Source of the DNA: Gibbula magus
Lineage: Eukaryota > Mollusca > Gastropoda > Trochida > Trochidae
NCBI GenBank assembly: GCA_936450465.1
Contig: OW388293.1
Coordinates: 27,161,860-27,225,859, forward strand
Direction of reading: 5' to 3'
Length of the DNA: 64,000 bases
The notes below the pieces were generated by a model. That model was given only the letters and a program-made list of their open reading frames with translations, was not told where the DNA came from and did no database searches. Of the stretch, positions 37,601 through 50,300 are shown one piece after another (position 1 is the first letter of the stretch; each line of letters opens with the position of its first letter). The position numbers were made by a program, and so were the translations under genes.

Positions 37601-39093
37601 AGTGCATGCATGCACATATTTATAGTTATGATATTATTTCTATATCAATTGTGATTATTTCTGTGTAGAATATCAGTGTGAAATTGTGCAGTGTGAAATC
37701 GTCCAGGGCTGTTTAAATGACCAAAAATATTAAAACTATTGTACTCAATCACAGCAGATTTGTGACAATTCTTTTGCAAGTAAAATCTTTGTGAGGGTAA
37801 AATGTCATTATTTGTGTGTTTGTGGTTTAGTAACACAACAGTAGCAACTCTTACTTCAAAGCATTATTTCCAGAATCTATATATTGATGTGGAAACAAAA
37901 ATGTTAGGTCAAAAAAAGAATTTAAACCATGCAAATCACAAACCGTAAAACAGAAATCAGAATACAAATATTACCAAGTGTACATTGAAAACACAGACTG
38001 CTTTGAATAATGATGTAATTGCTTGTCTTATAGTTAACACTTTTGGCACACATGACATTCATTGATGATCTATAATTTAATAATTACTTACAGATATGAA
38101 ACTGTATAACTGTTATGTTCATAGATATTCTTAATTCAATCTCCGTGAAGTAAAAAACGACTGCTGATTGGTTTATAAATCTACGAGGTCTGCCGAAGTG
38201 AAAATCGCCCTGTACTGTTCATTGGCTGATGGGAACGAGGGAAAGGTAACTCTAGTGAATTATGACAGCCTGGAATTTACGTTACGTTGAATGATGGTAC
38301 ATTAAGGATCCTTGTAGGTAACATGAAAATATATAGACATGAAAATATGCACACGATAAATCGAACTGCGTTTCCTTGTCATTATAAACCTGCTTAAGAT
38401 TTAAGATGATATTCAATTTCCAAATATTGTTAAATAAAACATTTCTCCATCAAATGCACGACTTTCCACCATCCTCTATTGCTAAAACTTCTGACATTTT
38501 TTTTATTTAGAAACTGAGCCACATATATTAGACACAAAGCACATAAATAATAACAATTAATTCATTATGATTTGAAATATAAACCAGACACTACACCTGT
38601 AAAAAACATATTTTCAAATTTGTGACCATAGTATTTATAGATAAAAACAATTCATATAACATAAAAAGATCAGAGATTTATAATACAAAAATGTAAATAC
38701 TCAATATAGATGTTTATAATCTTCATAAAACCATGTAAAATCAACAAGAAAGTGGATGGAATAATTCAAATCACAGATAATAACAATCATCAGAAACATT
38801 AAACATTATAAATATAACATAACATATTTCAACAATTATCATTTGTGAGTTCACAAATAACTTAACTGAACATTATCTCTCCATATGAGAAATGAATATC
38901 CAAACTCTCTGTAAAAGTTCATCAAAAGCAAACATTGAAATTGAAAATGCAATTACATAAGAACGATATGATGATGAAATATAAATGTTTGCAAGACGTC
39001 AAAAAATTGCTAAACAGTTTTCATCCAGTGGTTTTGGTTATTGACATTCTCACCCAACAGAGGTTACTCAAGTCATATCTTCCCACATAAATA

Positions 39094-39438
39094 GAGAATA
39101 CTAAACGATGTCCCATTTAATAACATATTTATGAAACGAGTGAGTGGTTTGGTATTTTAACGAGCGAAAGCGAGTTAGATACTGATACCATTCACAGGTT
39201 TCATAAATATATTATTGAATGGGACCGAATTTAGTATTTTATTTATTACGTGCTGATTAAGTTGCACAAACTCGTCAATAAATGGGAAAACTTAATTGAG
39301 ATCGCGGCGCCGATATTGTGACGTCATGTTTTAACCATTATGACGTCATGTCAATTGAAATCACGCGATGTTATTACACTAAGTGTAATAACACGGTATA
39401 TTTATCAAACCGTGATATTTTCAACGGGTGAGTAATAA
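39094..39438. repeat. MITE-like fold-back element, copy 2, with two TGACGTCA sites
   Basis: It aligns along its whole length with 30939-31296: the same left hairpin (ctaaacgatgtcccatttaa, pairing with the segment ending 'gaatgggaccgaatttag') and the same gagtaataa right end. The two TGACGTCA octamers are at 39319-39326 and 39341-39348, again 22 bp apart, although flanking bases differ. Confidence 0.75.
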
Positions 39439-41324
39439 CTTCTGTTACACTACAGCAGTTTTCTTGGATGAAAATCTGATTGGTTACTATCAAACGTGTT
39501 GTAACATCAGTACATCGCTTTAAACTGAGTTTTCAGTCTCCTCTTGTATGTGACGAGAAGACAAGAGTTTGATGCGCACGTTTTGCTTTGACACAAAAGT
39601 CAGTCAAGTTATTAAAAATAAAAAATTGTCATAGTATAGGAAAAAAGTGCATTCGATCATGAGTGTTGAATATTTTCACCGCAAGAGGTGTTAGAAATTA
39701 ATACATGTCATTTAGATAGTGAACAATGTAACACTGACATATTTAGGATCCCACCGTCTGCATGGTACAAGTTCCAGGACAAGTGAATTCCAGGATTTAA
39801 AACAACAACTCTGAGTATAAGTGCCAATGACCAGCACTGAATATCTCAACAGTGTATCCGTTCAGCCAGCGATCCCTTGTTATAAACAAGGTTCAATAAA
39901 TGGTAGTTTGCTACATTTGTTTTGGGAATTACGGTGAATTGTAACAGAATTTGAAGTAGTCAAAGTTATGACTTGAGTAAGCAGTTTATGAAATAAGGCT
40001 CATACACTCGAGTAACGTCTTTGGGGAGAGAATGGACAAGAATTGCTGTTGAACAAATTGCTTCATTTTTGTAATAGAAGACCTGTGTGACATATGCTAT
40101 CTCTTTTCAATAGATCTATAGAAATAAGGTACATGAAACACCTTTGTCAAAGAGTTACCTGATAATAACATTGCTTAATAAAAAATAACGGAAAAGGAGA
40201 GATGTAAATAATTCTAAATTCTCTCAAGAAATGTATTGCACAAGTTGGATAAACCTTTCTAGACAAATTGTAACTGGCAAAAGATCTACAGTAAAGAATT
40301 GATTAGATCCAAATGCCAGTTAACAAAATTATGACAGATTATGATTATCAATATTGAATAATCTGAACTGGCAAACCTCTGAAAAAACTTTGATCAAAAA
40401 TAGCTTTGAAAAACACAATAGAAAACAGCATGATATTATCTAACCTATACAGTTATACTAAAATTGGGATCTTTGCTTCAATTGGCATGATGGGCGACAT
40501 CATATTTTTGCCATGATTTCTGAAATGGAGCAGACAGACCTGAACTAGATCTAAATCTATTCTTAACTATCCTTATGTTCACAAAAATGGTAAACAACCT
40601 GTTAAGATTTTAATCAATGATGTATACTACACTAAGATTTGACATGAAATACTGGACACAGTTATAACTGATTGTCTAGATCAACTCTACAACAAAATAA
40701 AACCAGTTATCTTTTGTGATTAGGAATGGTGATAAATATCTAAGCTGTTTAAAATAACATTCATTTGAACTAAGTGATCATAACATAACAAAAGTAGAAG
40801 TAATATTCTTCAAACAATATAGATCTCTGTGTGATGTTTTCATCACTATAACACTTCAGAATGAAGTGATTACAAGTCCTTATACACGAAGCATTGCCTT
40901 ATATTGTACCACTGTTTCGAATATAAACACAGCACTGAAGTACCGGTAAGAGAAGCAGATCACATTTTGAAAGTGAACAAATTATTAAATTGCTATATAT
41001 CTGCAAAAATTTGACTGATGAGTCAATTGAGGTATTCAAGACCTCACCATCACAGTAAGACAGCTATTGCAAGCACTGGATTTCCTAACAGCTTAACCAC
41101 TCACCCACCAAGACTTCATGTATAATGAATCTTGTGCCAACTTATTTCTTAAAATGCAAAATTTGTTTGTCTTGTGTAACAAAGCACACAACAATGTAAG
41201 TTTGAAATTGGAGAGGCATTATACATATACACTATACCATGTATCTAGTTTAAAATACAGCCAACATAATATTATGCTTTGTCAAAACTTCCTTTATAAT
41301 ATAAGCCATTGTGATCATTTTACC

Positions 41325-44300
41325 TCAAAGTATCACACAGCTTTTAGATTTTGCCTGATCACCATCATTTGATTTCTTTGAATTTCGCCGTTTTGACTTG
41401 TGACCTTTGCCCTGTGTGATAACTGGTTGAGACAAAATTTCATGCCTTTGGTTTTGAACAGCATGAGTTGAACTTTGACCTGATGTGGAGATTGTTATTG
41501 GCGCAAGAGTTATCCCCTCTTTACCAGGCTCAACATATTTCTCTGTATTAGTTCCCTCGGGAATGTCAGGAAGAGGCTTGAAGAGCTTGGATTTAATGTC
41601 AAGGTCGTCAAGATCTCTGCCGTCTGCCTGCATCGTGTTCTCCATGTTGATAAGTTCGGACGCTTCTCGGACCAGAATATCCACAGCCTGCTTACTGAAG
41701 GGGTGGGAGTTGATCACAGAGGCAGAGAAGTCTAGCTGGACTCTGTTGACTGAAGATAGTTTTACATGTTTACTGGTTAGTCATCATAAAGCTTGCATTG
41801 AAGTTAAAAAATAAAACCATGTGGTCCATAGCCTGCAGCTCATCCTATTTTAAATATTGAAAAAGGCACGGCTGTGGTATTTACACCATATTTCCCTTTA
41901 TAACCCTTACTGCCCAAGGATTCTTTTAGAATTCAAATTATATTTTGAAAAAGAAATCAAAGATAGGATTACAGGGTGTGACCATTTTGACCCAGAGTTG
42001 TTGTCACAATTAAGGTCACTGAAAAGTTTAAAAAATCCCCATTGGAAAAAGAACATTTATCTTGGTGTAAAACTTAGTGCTAGTGCCTCACATTAGCATT
42101 GGCTCATGACTACAAAAGTGATAACTTCGAAAATTATGGCCCTGTACACAAAGTTTCAGTTTCATTGGAAAATAAAAATGGAAAAACAGTAGCATGTTTT
42201 TTTGCAAATTTTATTTTTTCAAATTTCCCATTTATAATGATAGTTTATGTCATTAATATTTACTTTAGAGGGTAAACATCTTATAACACAAACTATTTAT
42301 CAGATGTGGTAATTAGAGTGTTGCATGTAAAGCAAAATATCCTATTTTGGTAGTAGATCGTATTTCCAGCATTGAATATCTTCCTATTTAATGCTTAAAA
42401 GATCGTATTTTTCCCTATTTAGGGGTTAAAATAAGGTCTAATTTGGTATAAATATGCTATTTTACGTAATATTCCGAGGTAATCGGACATAATTTACCGT
42501 TATTCCTTGACTCAGATAAGGAATTCAGGCTTAAACTGACTTTTGATAATATTTCCGGGAATTTCCTCAAATTTACCGTTATATTCACGAAAATAGCCGA
42601 TAATACCCAGGAATTTACCGTTATTCCTACACTTGGATCGGTAAAAGCATAAACCAGACACGTCTCACTTAGGTGGAAATACGATTCGCTGCCGTATCTC
42701 ACCAACCTTAGCTCACTGAGAGACTGATAATACTTCCCCTAACGGGATATTTGGTACAATAACAACTAGGTCTTTGAATATGCCCACCTTCTAATGGAAT
42801 AGAAGTCACCACTTTCCGAGGACAGCTAGAGGCTGGAACTATCCCCGGGTCACTCCCCCCCCCCCCCCCTTTTTTCCCCTGGGGAGGGGGTCAGGCAGAG
42901 AGGTGCTGAGCCGCCACCAAGGGCCCCAAGGACGATAGGCCCCCAATCATTGGGGCTACGTCTCTTAGGTAAGCTCTGGTGAAAGCTGAGGAGGACTTCC
43001 ACTGGCACGAAGCAACGACCTGGTCAACTGACACTGACTTCCAGGCGGCCAGGGAGGTAGAGAGGGCTCGAATTTCGTGAGGAGAGTAAGTAGATTCTGC
43101 TTCAGAGAACTCCGCATTGGAATACGCTAGCACAATAGTCTTCCTCAACCATGAAGCGATAGTGTTCTTGGATATTTCTGACTCCATAGCTTGCTTGCAG
43201 GATAGAAATAGTCTTCTTCGCTTTTTCCTGAAAGTTTGTGTTCTCTCTAGATACCAACGTAAGGCTCTAACTGGGCACAAAAGGCGATTCTTGTCTAGTT
43301 TCCCATTGGGTCTTGGGAGCGCTGGGATGGAGTATACCCTGGTACCCAGGGGGCCTGCTGCTGTTGATTGGTTTTTGGCAAGGAACTCTGGGATTGCTCT
43401 AAAGGATGCAGACTTGTAATGCTCGGAGAAGGCAACAGATGACTCGTCTATGGCATGTAACTCAGACACTCTTGCGGTAGACGCAAAGGCTATAAGAAAT
43501 GCAGTTTTCCAGGATAAAAACTTTAGTGATGTAGAGTTCAGAGGTTCGTAAGGAGGTTGCTGAAGCGATTTGAGAACCAGAACTAAATCCCACTTGGGGA
43601 AAACTGACGGAGATCTGATGTCTTGCAACTTGAAAGATCTGATCAACTTGGTTAGGGGAACGTCTGAGCCAACAGAGAGACCCTCTAGATCCGTGACAGA
43701 GGCGATAGCAGATCTGTAGCCTTCTATGGTACCTGCCTTGAGGTTACAGTCCTTGCGGAGATGATTTAGAAAATCTGCAACTATGGGGATGGAGAGGGGG
43801 ATGAGGGATAACTGGCGCTCTCGTCTCCAGAGCTGGAATCTATCCCATTTGTTGTCGTATAGTGCAGAAGTTGATGGTCTGATAGATCTGGTAATAGCTG
43901 AGCTAGTGTCCTTGGCGAACCCTTTCTGCTGTAGGGACTGCTCGATATGCGCCAAACGTGAAGGTTGAATGCTTGCAAGTTGACGTTGTGGGGTTGCCAA
44001 AGTGGCTGTTACAGAAGATTGGGCCACAGTGGAAGACGTAGTGGGGGATCTGACGCTAGATCCAGAAGCGACGGAAACCATGGTCTCTTGGGCCAGAAGG
44101 GGGCTACCAAGAATAGGGTACATTGATGTCTCCTGAACTTGCTTAACACGTCCGGGATTAACTTGAACGGGGGGAAGGCATAGGCTAAGAGATTGTCCCA
44201 CGGGTAAGATAGAGCATCCACTGCTAGAGCTTGAGGGTCGGGGACTGGACTGATGTACTTCGGAAGTCGATAGTTGAGAGCTGTCGCGAAAAGATCTATC

Positions 44301-47300
44301 TGTGGACGTTCCCATCTGTCGTCTATGAGATCTATGACACTCTGATGCACAGTCCATTCCGAGGACACTACTTGATTCGTTCTGGAAAGTGAATCTGCCA
44401 GAAAATTCAGCTTGCCCGGAATATGTCTCGCTTGAATAGACATCTGAAGAGAATCGACTAGGTGGTAAAGATCTCTCGTGCTCTGCATTAGAGAAGGGGA
44501 TCTGGTGCCCCCTTGTTTGTTGATATAGGCTACCACTGTCGAGTTGTCTGTGGCAACCACTACGCTGTTGTGAGACAGAAGGGACCTCCAATGGGTAAGA
44601 GCCCGTATCACTGCTAGAAGCTCTAGATGGTTGATATGCAACTCTGATTCCAACTGAGTCCAAGTGCCCTTGACTTGAAGGTCGTTGCAGTGAGCACCCC
44701 AGCCCAGGTTGGAGGCGTCGGTATAAATGGTCTGAGTTGGTGTCGGCAACACGAACGGGCAGCCTGTCATGACATGTGTTCTGAGTGTCCACCATTGTAT
44801 CTCGTACAGCACTTGTTGAGTGGGGGAGATCAAATGCGAAAGGTCTAGATTCCGATGATCGTTTATCCAGGACTGAAGGTGTCTCAGATTCAGCCTTCCT
44901 CTCTGAGTAAAGTCCTGCATTGACGTAAGAGAGCCCGCTAGAGACATCCACTTCCTGAGCGTGTGGGGTTTCCCGTCTGTTAGCTGAGCAATCAATGACT
45001 GTGCTCCTGACCATCGATCTTCTGTTGGCCAGGTCATTGACATAGAGGAGTCCAGCATGGCGCCTAGGAACCTTATGCGATGTGTAGGCGTGAGTTCTGA
45101 TTTCTCTGGATGAATGACCCAACCCAAGTGGCTGAATGATGAGCCACGAAGTCTAGGTGGAGTCTCAATACCTCTGGTAGCTGATGACGCAGTAGAAAGT
45201 CGTCGAGATAGCCGTGAATGAACACTTGTTTCAGATGCAGAAACTGTAGCACGGGAGCCATGATCATAGTGAATAGCCAGGGGGCGACGGAAATACCAAA
45301 CGGTAGCACTTTGAATTGGAACCGGCGGCCGTTCACACTGAATCTGAGAAACTTCCTGGAGTTCTGATGAATCGGAACATGGAGATAAGCGTCCTTTAAA
45401 TCCAGGCTTGCAAACAGAGAATGAGGCTGAATCAGCTTGCGAATAGCCCTGAGAGAGTCCATCGTAAACTTGGGTGGTCTTTTGAGAAATGACTTGTTGA
45501 GCACCTTTAAGTCTATTATCATCCTCATATCTTTGCAGTCATTCTTGGGTACCAGGAAGACTGGTGAGTAGAACCCCTCCGAGCTGTCTAAAGGGTCTAG
45601 CTCTGTGACGGCGCCTTTTTCTAAGAGTAGCTCTATAGCAACGAGAGCGGCATCTAGTTTGGGTCCCTTTAAGAAGAAGCGTTTCCCTTGTGGAATTGCC
45701 GTAAGTGGAGGTACAATGTTCCACTGGAGACGATAACCCTCCGATATCACCGAGAGAATCCATGGATCCTGTGTGATGGTTCCCCAGTTGCGGTGGTATG
45801 ACATCAGGCGGCCTCCCACTGGGGAGGGGGAGGTCGGTTGGGGGAACTCGCACTTCAAAATCATGTCGGAGGACGGAAGCGGCCGTAAGGGGGGAGACAG
45901 AACGGGAGGGACGGACGAGTCACCGCCGCTGCTGACCTTTGTGGAAGCGACCCCTAGACTGACCCCTGGTCTGCTGTTGTCTAGCTTGGTCTCTGTTGGG
46001 TCCCGGCTGGTTGTCCCGTTTGCTTTGAAAATAGTTCTTGGTAGGCGCTGGCGGTGCCGACGGCTTGGCATACGACTGCTTGGGGGGAGCCCTGGGCCCT
46101 CCGTTACCCCTGCGGGCCTCGTTAAACTTGCCCTTGTTCAACAGTGCTTGCGAAAGTTTAAGGTTCAAGCTCTTAGTAGTCATGGTCTCCTGCGTGACAC
46201 TCGCTTCTATGCAGGCTCCATTAAACAAGGTGGGGGATTGCACTGGCTGAGACAACAAAGAATCTCTCACATCTTGTGGTAAGTCTCGAACACGAGAAAG
46301 TTGGAAGTCCCTTTCGTGGAGAACAGATTTGGCAATCGTGTTAGCAGATGCACTTGCTAAATCTTGGGAAGCTAAAAAGATGCTGTCCAGAAACCCATGA
46401 GCCATCGCGGCGTCGTCAGCCCTCATGGTCACTAGCGTATCTGGAGAATTGCCCTCATAGGAAGCAAACTTGGGAGGGAGTAACTCTCTAATTCCAGCAC
46501 AGAACCAGTTGATGTACGAGAGAGTGTCCATGGAAAATCTGGCATTCGCATCCATTTCCAAAATGTCAGACCTAGACATCGGTTTGCTATTCACACTGGC
46601 TGGTCGAGGGTTAAGTCTATCGAATTCTTGGTCCAAGGCGGGAAGACTGGTAGACATGTATCTGTTGTGAATAACATAAGGTAACCTTGACTTAGACTTG
46701 GCTAAATGCGAAGGAAGGTTGGGAGTGATCCTCTCATTCACTGATAAAAAGGCTGTCTTCACAACAGTAGAATGAGGCAGAGATAATTTAGGGAGCTTAG
46801 GGGTTGGAAGCAGTCCCGAATTCCCAAGTTCGTCCGGTTTAGTAACTTCCAATTGCTCCGTGGGAATTGGCATAGTTGACGGTTTGAGGTGATGTACAGA
46901 GTCCAACTTGTCTACAAAAGACCATTCCGGAACTAAGTCGGCAGCTTGAAATCCCGATTTAATAATTAAATGGCCTTCATGATCAAGGACTGACACATCC
47001 ACAGAGTCCGTACTGGTAGACACATGTAGGGGCTGAGTCAGGATAGGGATGAATGGTGGCCTGTTGACATCAACCAAGTCAGCTAAACCGTTAGGTAGCT
47101 GGCTTTGGTCCCAGTCTCCATCAGCTAGGTCACCCGTGCCGCCCGTGCTAACGTTTGGCTTAACGGGATCGACCTGCTGGGGCACGTGAGTACTCCCGCC
47201 TCGGTCGGCCAGTGGCTCAACAGACTGAGTGGCCTCGTCCGTGTCGCCCGTGCTAACGGGACGCGTAACGGTATGAGCCGACCCAGCTGTCTTGCCACGG

Positions 47301-50300
47301 TTAGCCTGTGCGTCCGTGGACACCGTGGCTTCCCCTCTGGCCCGGGAAACCCGTGCTCCGACCTGAGCGTTTGGTTCCCCGCCACCCAGGCCAGGATTGG
47401 TCGGGGGTGTCCGTGTCCCGTGAGAGACCGTGACACCGTCCCTGACCGAGACGCCTGGCTGGGTGGTGATGACCATGGTTGGGTTTTGGGTCTTCATGCG
47501 CTCCCCGCGCGACCCGCGGCCCGAACCAACGGCAGGCAGTCCCCCTTCCTTGTCCACTTCGCCCAAGGCCAGGGATTTTGGAGGTGGGGGACTTGACCCA
47601 ACGGTCCCAAGAAGACCAGAACCGCGGCCTGCTACCGACGGCTCTGCCAACTTGGCCTCTATCTCCTCAAACTTCTTCTCATTCGTCTCCTTGATAGATG
47701 ATACAGAAGTAGATAAAGCCACTAACATATATAGCTTTCAATTCTGATAGTTCAGAGGAGGGTTTATCAAGAGTGGGGGTGACAGATCTCGATCTCTTGC
47801 TAGCAGACGAAACTGACTCCTTCTTCCTCTTAGGGGTCTTAGGCTTAGATCTAAGTTTGTTCATCTCAATCCAGTCTTTATCAGGCATGTCTTTACACAA
47901 CAAACATCGAGAGTCAAATATGCATGGTAGGTCCTTAAAACAAGCATAGCAGGATGAATGGGGATCCCCCTTATGTAAATACTTCTGACACGATAGACAC
48001 TTGTTTTGAATGGCAGACATCTTGGATGAATGAAAAATGGCGGGAAAGTTGAAGGAAAATTTTTTCACACACAAGGAAAAATCAAAAACGATCTCACCCA
48101 GTTGAATCCACTTGAAATCCAAAGCAGAATGTCACAAGGATGAAAACAGAAGCTCTTCAAGTGAAATCCCAAAGGGAGACTCAAGAAGACAGAAAAATTT
48201 TACTCTCTCACTCAGTGAACCTCTACCCAGTCCATACAGAGAATAGAATGAGGTAAACATCCGGTTGACAGGGGAAGATAACTTCAGCCAGGGGAGATAA
48301 CTCAGGGAAAGAACAACACACACACACACCACAATAGAATTTTATTCTTTTACTCTGTATAACCTCTCCAGACTTGGAGATGTAGGCAAACTCAATCTAG
48401 AGGGATAGTTTACGCAATAATTAGGCACGGCTGTGGTATTTACACCATATTTCCCTTTATAACCCTTACTGCCCAAGGATTCTTTTAGAATTCAAATTAT
48501 ATTTTGAAAAAGAAATCAAAGATAGGATTACAGGGTGTGACCATTTTGACCCAGAGTTGTTGTCACAATTAAGGTCACTGAAAAGTTTAAAAAATCCCCA
48601 TTGGAAAAAGAACATTTATCTTGGTGTAAAACTTAGTGCTAGTGCCTCACATTAGCATTGGCTCATGACTACAAAAGTGATAACTTCGAAAATTATGGCC
48701 CTGTACACAAAGTTTCAGTTTCATTGGAAAATAAAAATGGAAAAACAGAAGCATGTTTTTTGCAAATTTTATTTTTGCAAATTTCCCATTTATAATGATA
48801 GTTTATGTCATTAATATTTACTTTAGAGGGTAAACATCTTATAACACAAACTATTTATCAGATGTGGTAATAAGAGTGTTGCATGTAAAGCAAAATTTGT
48901 GAAGACATTTTATTATTTCTAATGACAAAAACTATTCTAATGACTTTAAGGAACCATGTACACTAATTTTTTAACTTGATTTTCCGAAGAGAGAAGGGTG
49001 TTTTACTATTGCTATTACTACTACTGGTGCTATGCTTTGTATGCTAATGCTAAAATAACTACATGGATATAGCACTAACCTCCAGGGGGCAGAATGACGA
49101 GAGGGTAGAATCCGCCCGCAGGTTGGAAGATGACGCGGGTGAGGACCATGCTGCGGTTGACGGTCAGGTAACAGATAACGAGCTGCTCTTCCTCCTCCCC
49201 CTCCGAGTTGTCGAGGTAGAGTAGCCCCCATCCCACCAGGTCTCCCTTCTGTACAACGTCCTTGGCTGCAATCAGAGATGTTAACCTTGATAAGCAGAAA
49301 CCTCAGAGATAAATACAAACATCACAAAGTCAACAAAGCTGAAGATCAGAAGCTTAAAAGTATATAAACCAAGTAACATGTTTGTGTATTTCCTACCTTC
49401 TCCTGTGGCCCAGAACCTGAGGAAGTCTTGCTTGAAGTTGGACTGTGGCGGTGGATCGAAGGGACTCGCAGTCGACAGAGCAATGGCAGGCGGAGGGGAC
49501 ATGTCATCAAAGTCGTCCAATATTCGAATCTCAAAGTGATTGTAGCCTGCAAGATAAGATATGTTACATGGGGAATGTTTGACATCCAAACTTGACTCAG
49601 AGGATAACAGAGCAGGAGGAAGGGATGTGTCGTCAAAATCTTTCAATATTTCCAACCAGGTGGTTGTAGCCTAAAGGAGACGATGGATAATATCATGGGC
49701 TATACTTAGTGATGGAGACAAGCATTTTGAGCTGAAAGTGGTTTTAAGAAGAAAATTTATAACTCTTGTATCAACACGAGTGATAATAGCAACACCATTC
49801 CCTTCTCATTTTAATACAACAGTTACTTTGTGAGTGAAAGATTGGTAGCAATCAAATTTTGTGCAAAAAGGCAGGAAGATTTGACTTTCTTCATCTGTGT
49901 ATGCAGCCACAAAATGTAAGAAGAGTTTTGATTGGATAGAAATAAGATGGTTGTTTGATTTGCAAATTTTCACCACTAGGGGTGTTACGGATAAACAATA
50001 GTACTGAAGTAACATGGGAAGAAATATATGAAGAAATCTCTGTGAATAACCAATTCAGAAACACTGTCACATGGTTTTCACTTTAAAGGGGCAGTAGCAC
50101 GTTTTTTTCAAATTTTATTTTTTCAAATTCCCCATTTATAATGATATTTTATGTCATTCATATTTACTTAAGAGGGTAAAACATCTTATTAAACAAACCA
50201 ATTATCCGTAGTGGTAATATCTATGTTGTGTATAAAGCAACAATTGCATGGCAGCAATTTTATTGTGAACACAATTTATTATTTCGAATGACAAAACCGA

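Larger units (their letters stand above)
34191..41324. other. Long spacer between the JmjC and SPRY genes; mostly unremarkable
   Basis: AT-rich, with no gene I can support. It contains the tandem-core repeat at 37116-37600 and the second MITE copy at 39094-39438. The part near 41324 may include the 3' UTR of the SPRY gene, but I could not pick out a convincing poly(A) signal. Confidence 0.5.
42339..48422 (-). mobile_element. DIRS-like tyrosine-recombinase retroelement, 6.1 kb
   Basis: On the minus strand it has the DIRS gene order: a zinc-binding gag-like ORF, an overlapping reverse transcriptase/RNase H ORF, and a tyrosine recombinase ORF overlapping the RNase H frame. Such elements integrate with the recombinase rather than an integrase and make no target duplication. 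I could not identify inverted termini or the internal complementary region. The borders given are simply the sequence between the two 475-bp direct repeats. Near the 3' side (42480-42640) is a triplicated aatttaccgttattcc motif, and at 42862-42876 a C run. Confidence 0.85.

Noticed and set aside
41857..42096. 79-codon plus-strand open frame
   Set aside because: It lies inside a duplicated non-coding repeat; the second copy at 48.4 kb does not preserve a matching start context, and there is no known similarity.
42891..45122. A single 743-residue recombinase protein
   Set aside because: The first half is the alternative frame of RNase H; only about the last 370 codons show recombinase motifs.
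46038..47747. Several plus-strand open frames of 70-136 codons
   Set aside because: All are antisense shadows of the DIRS gag-like frame, which has GC-rich, biased codons.
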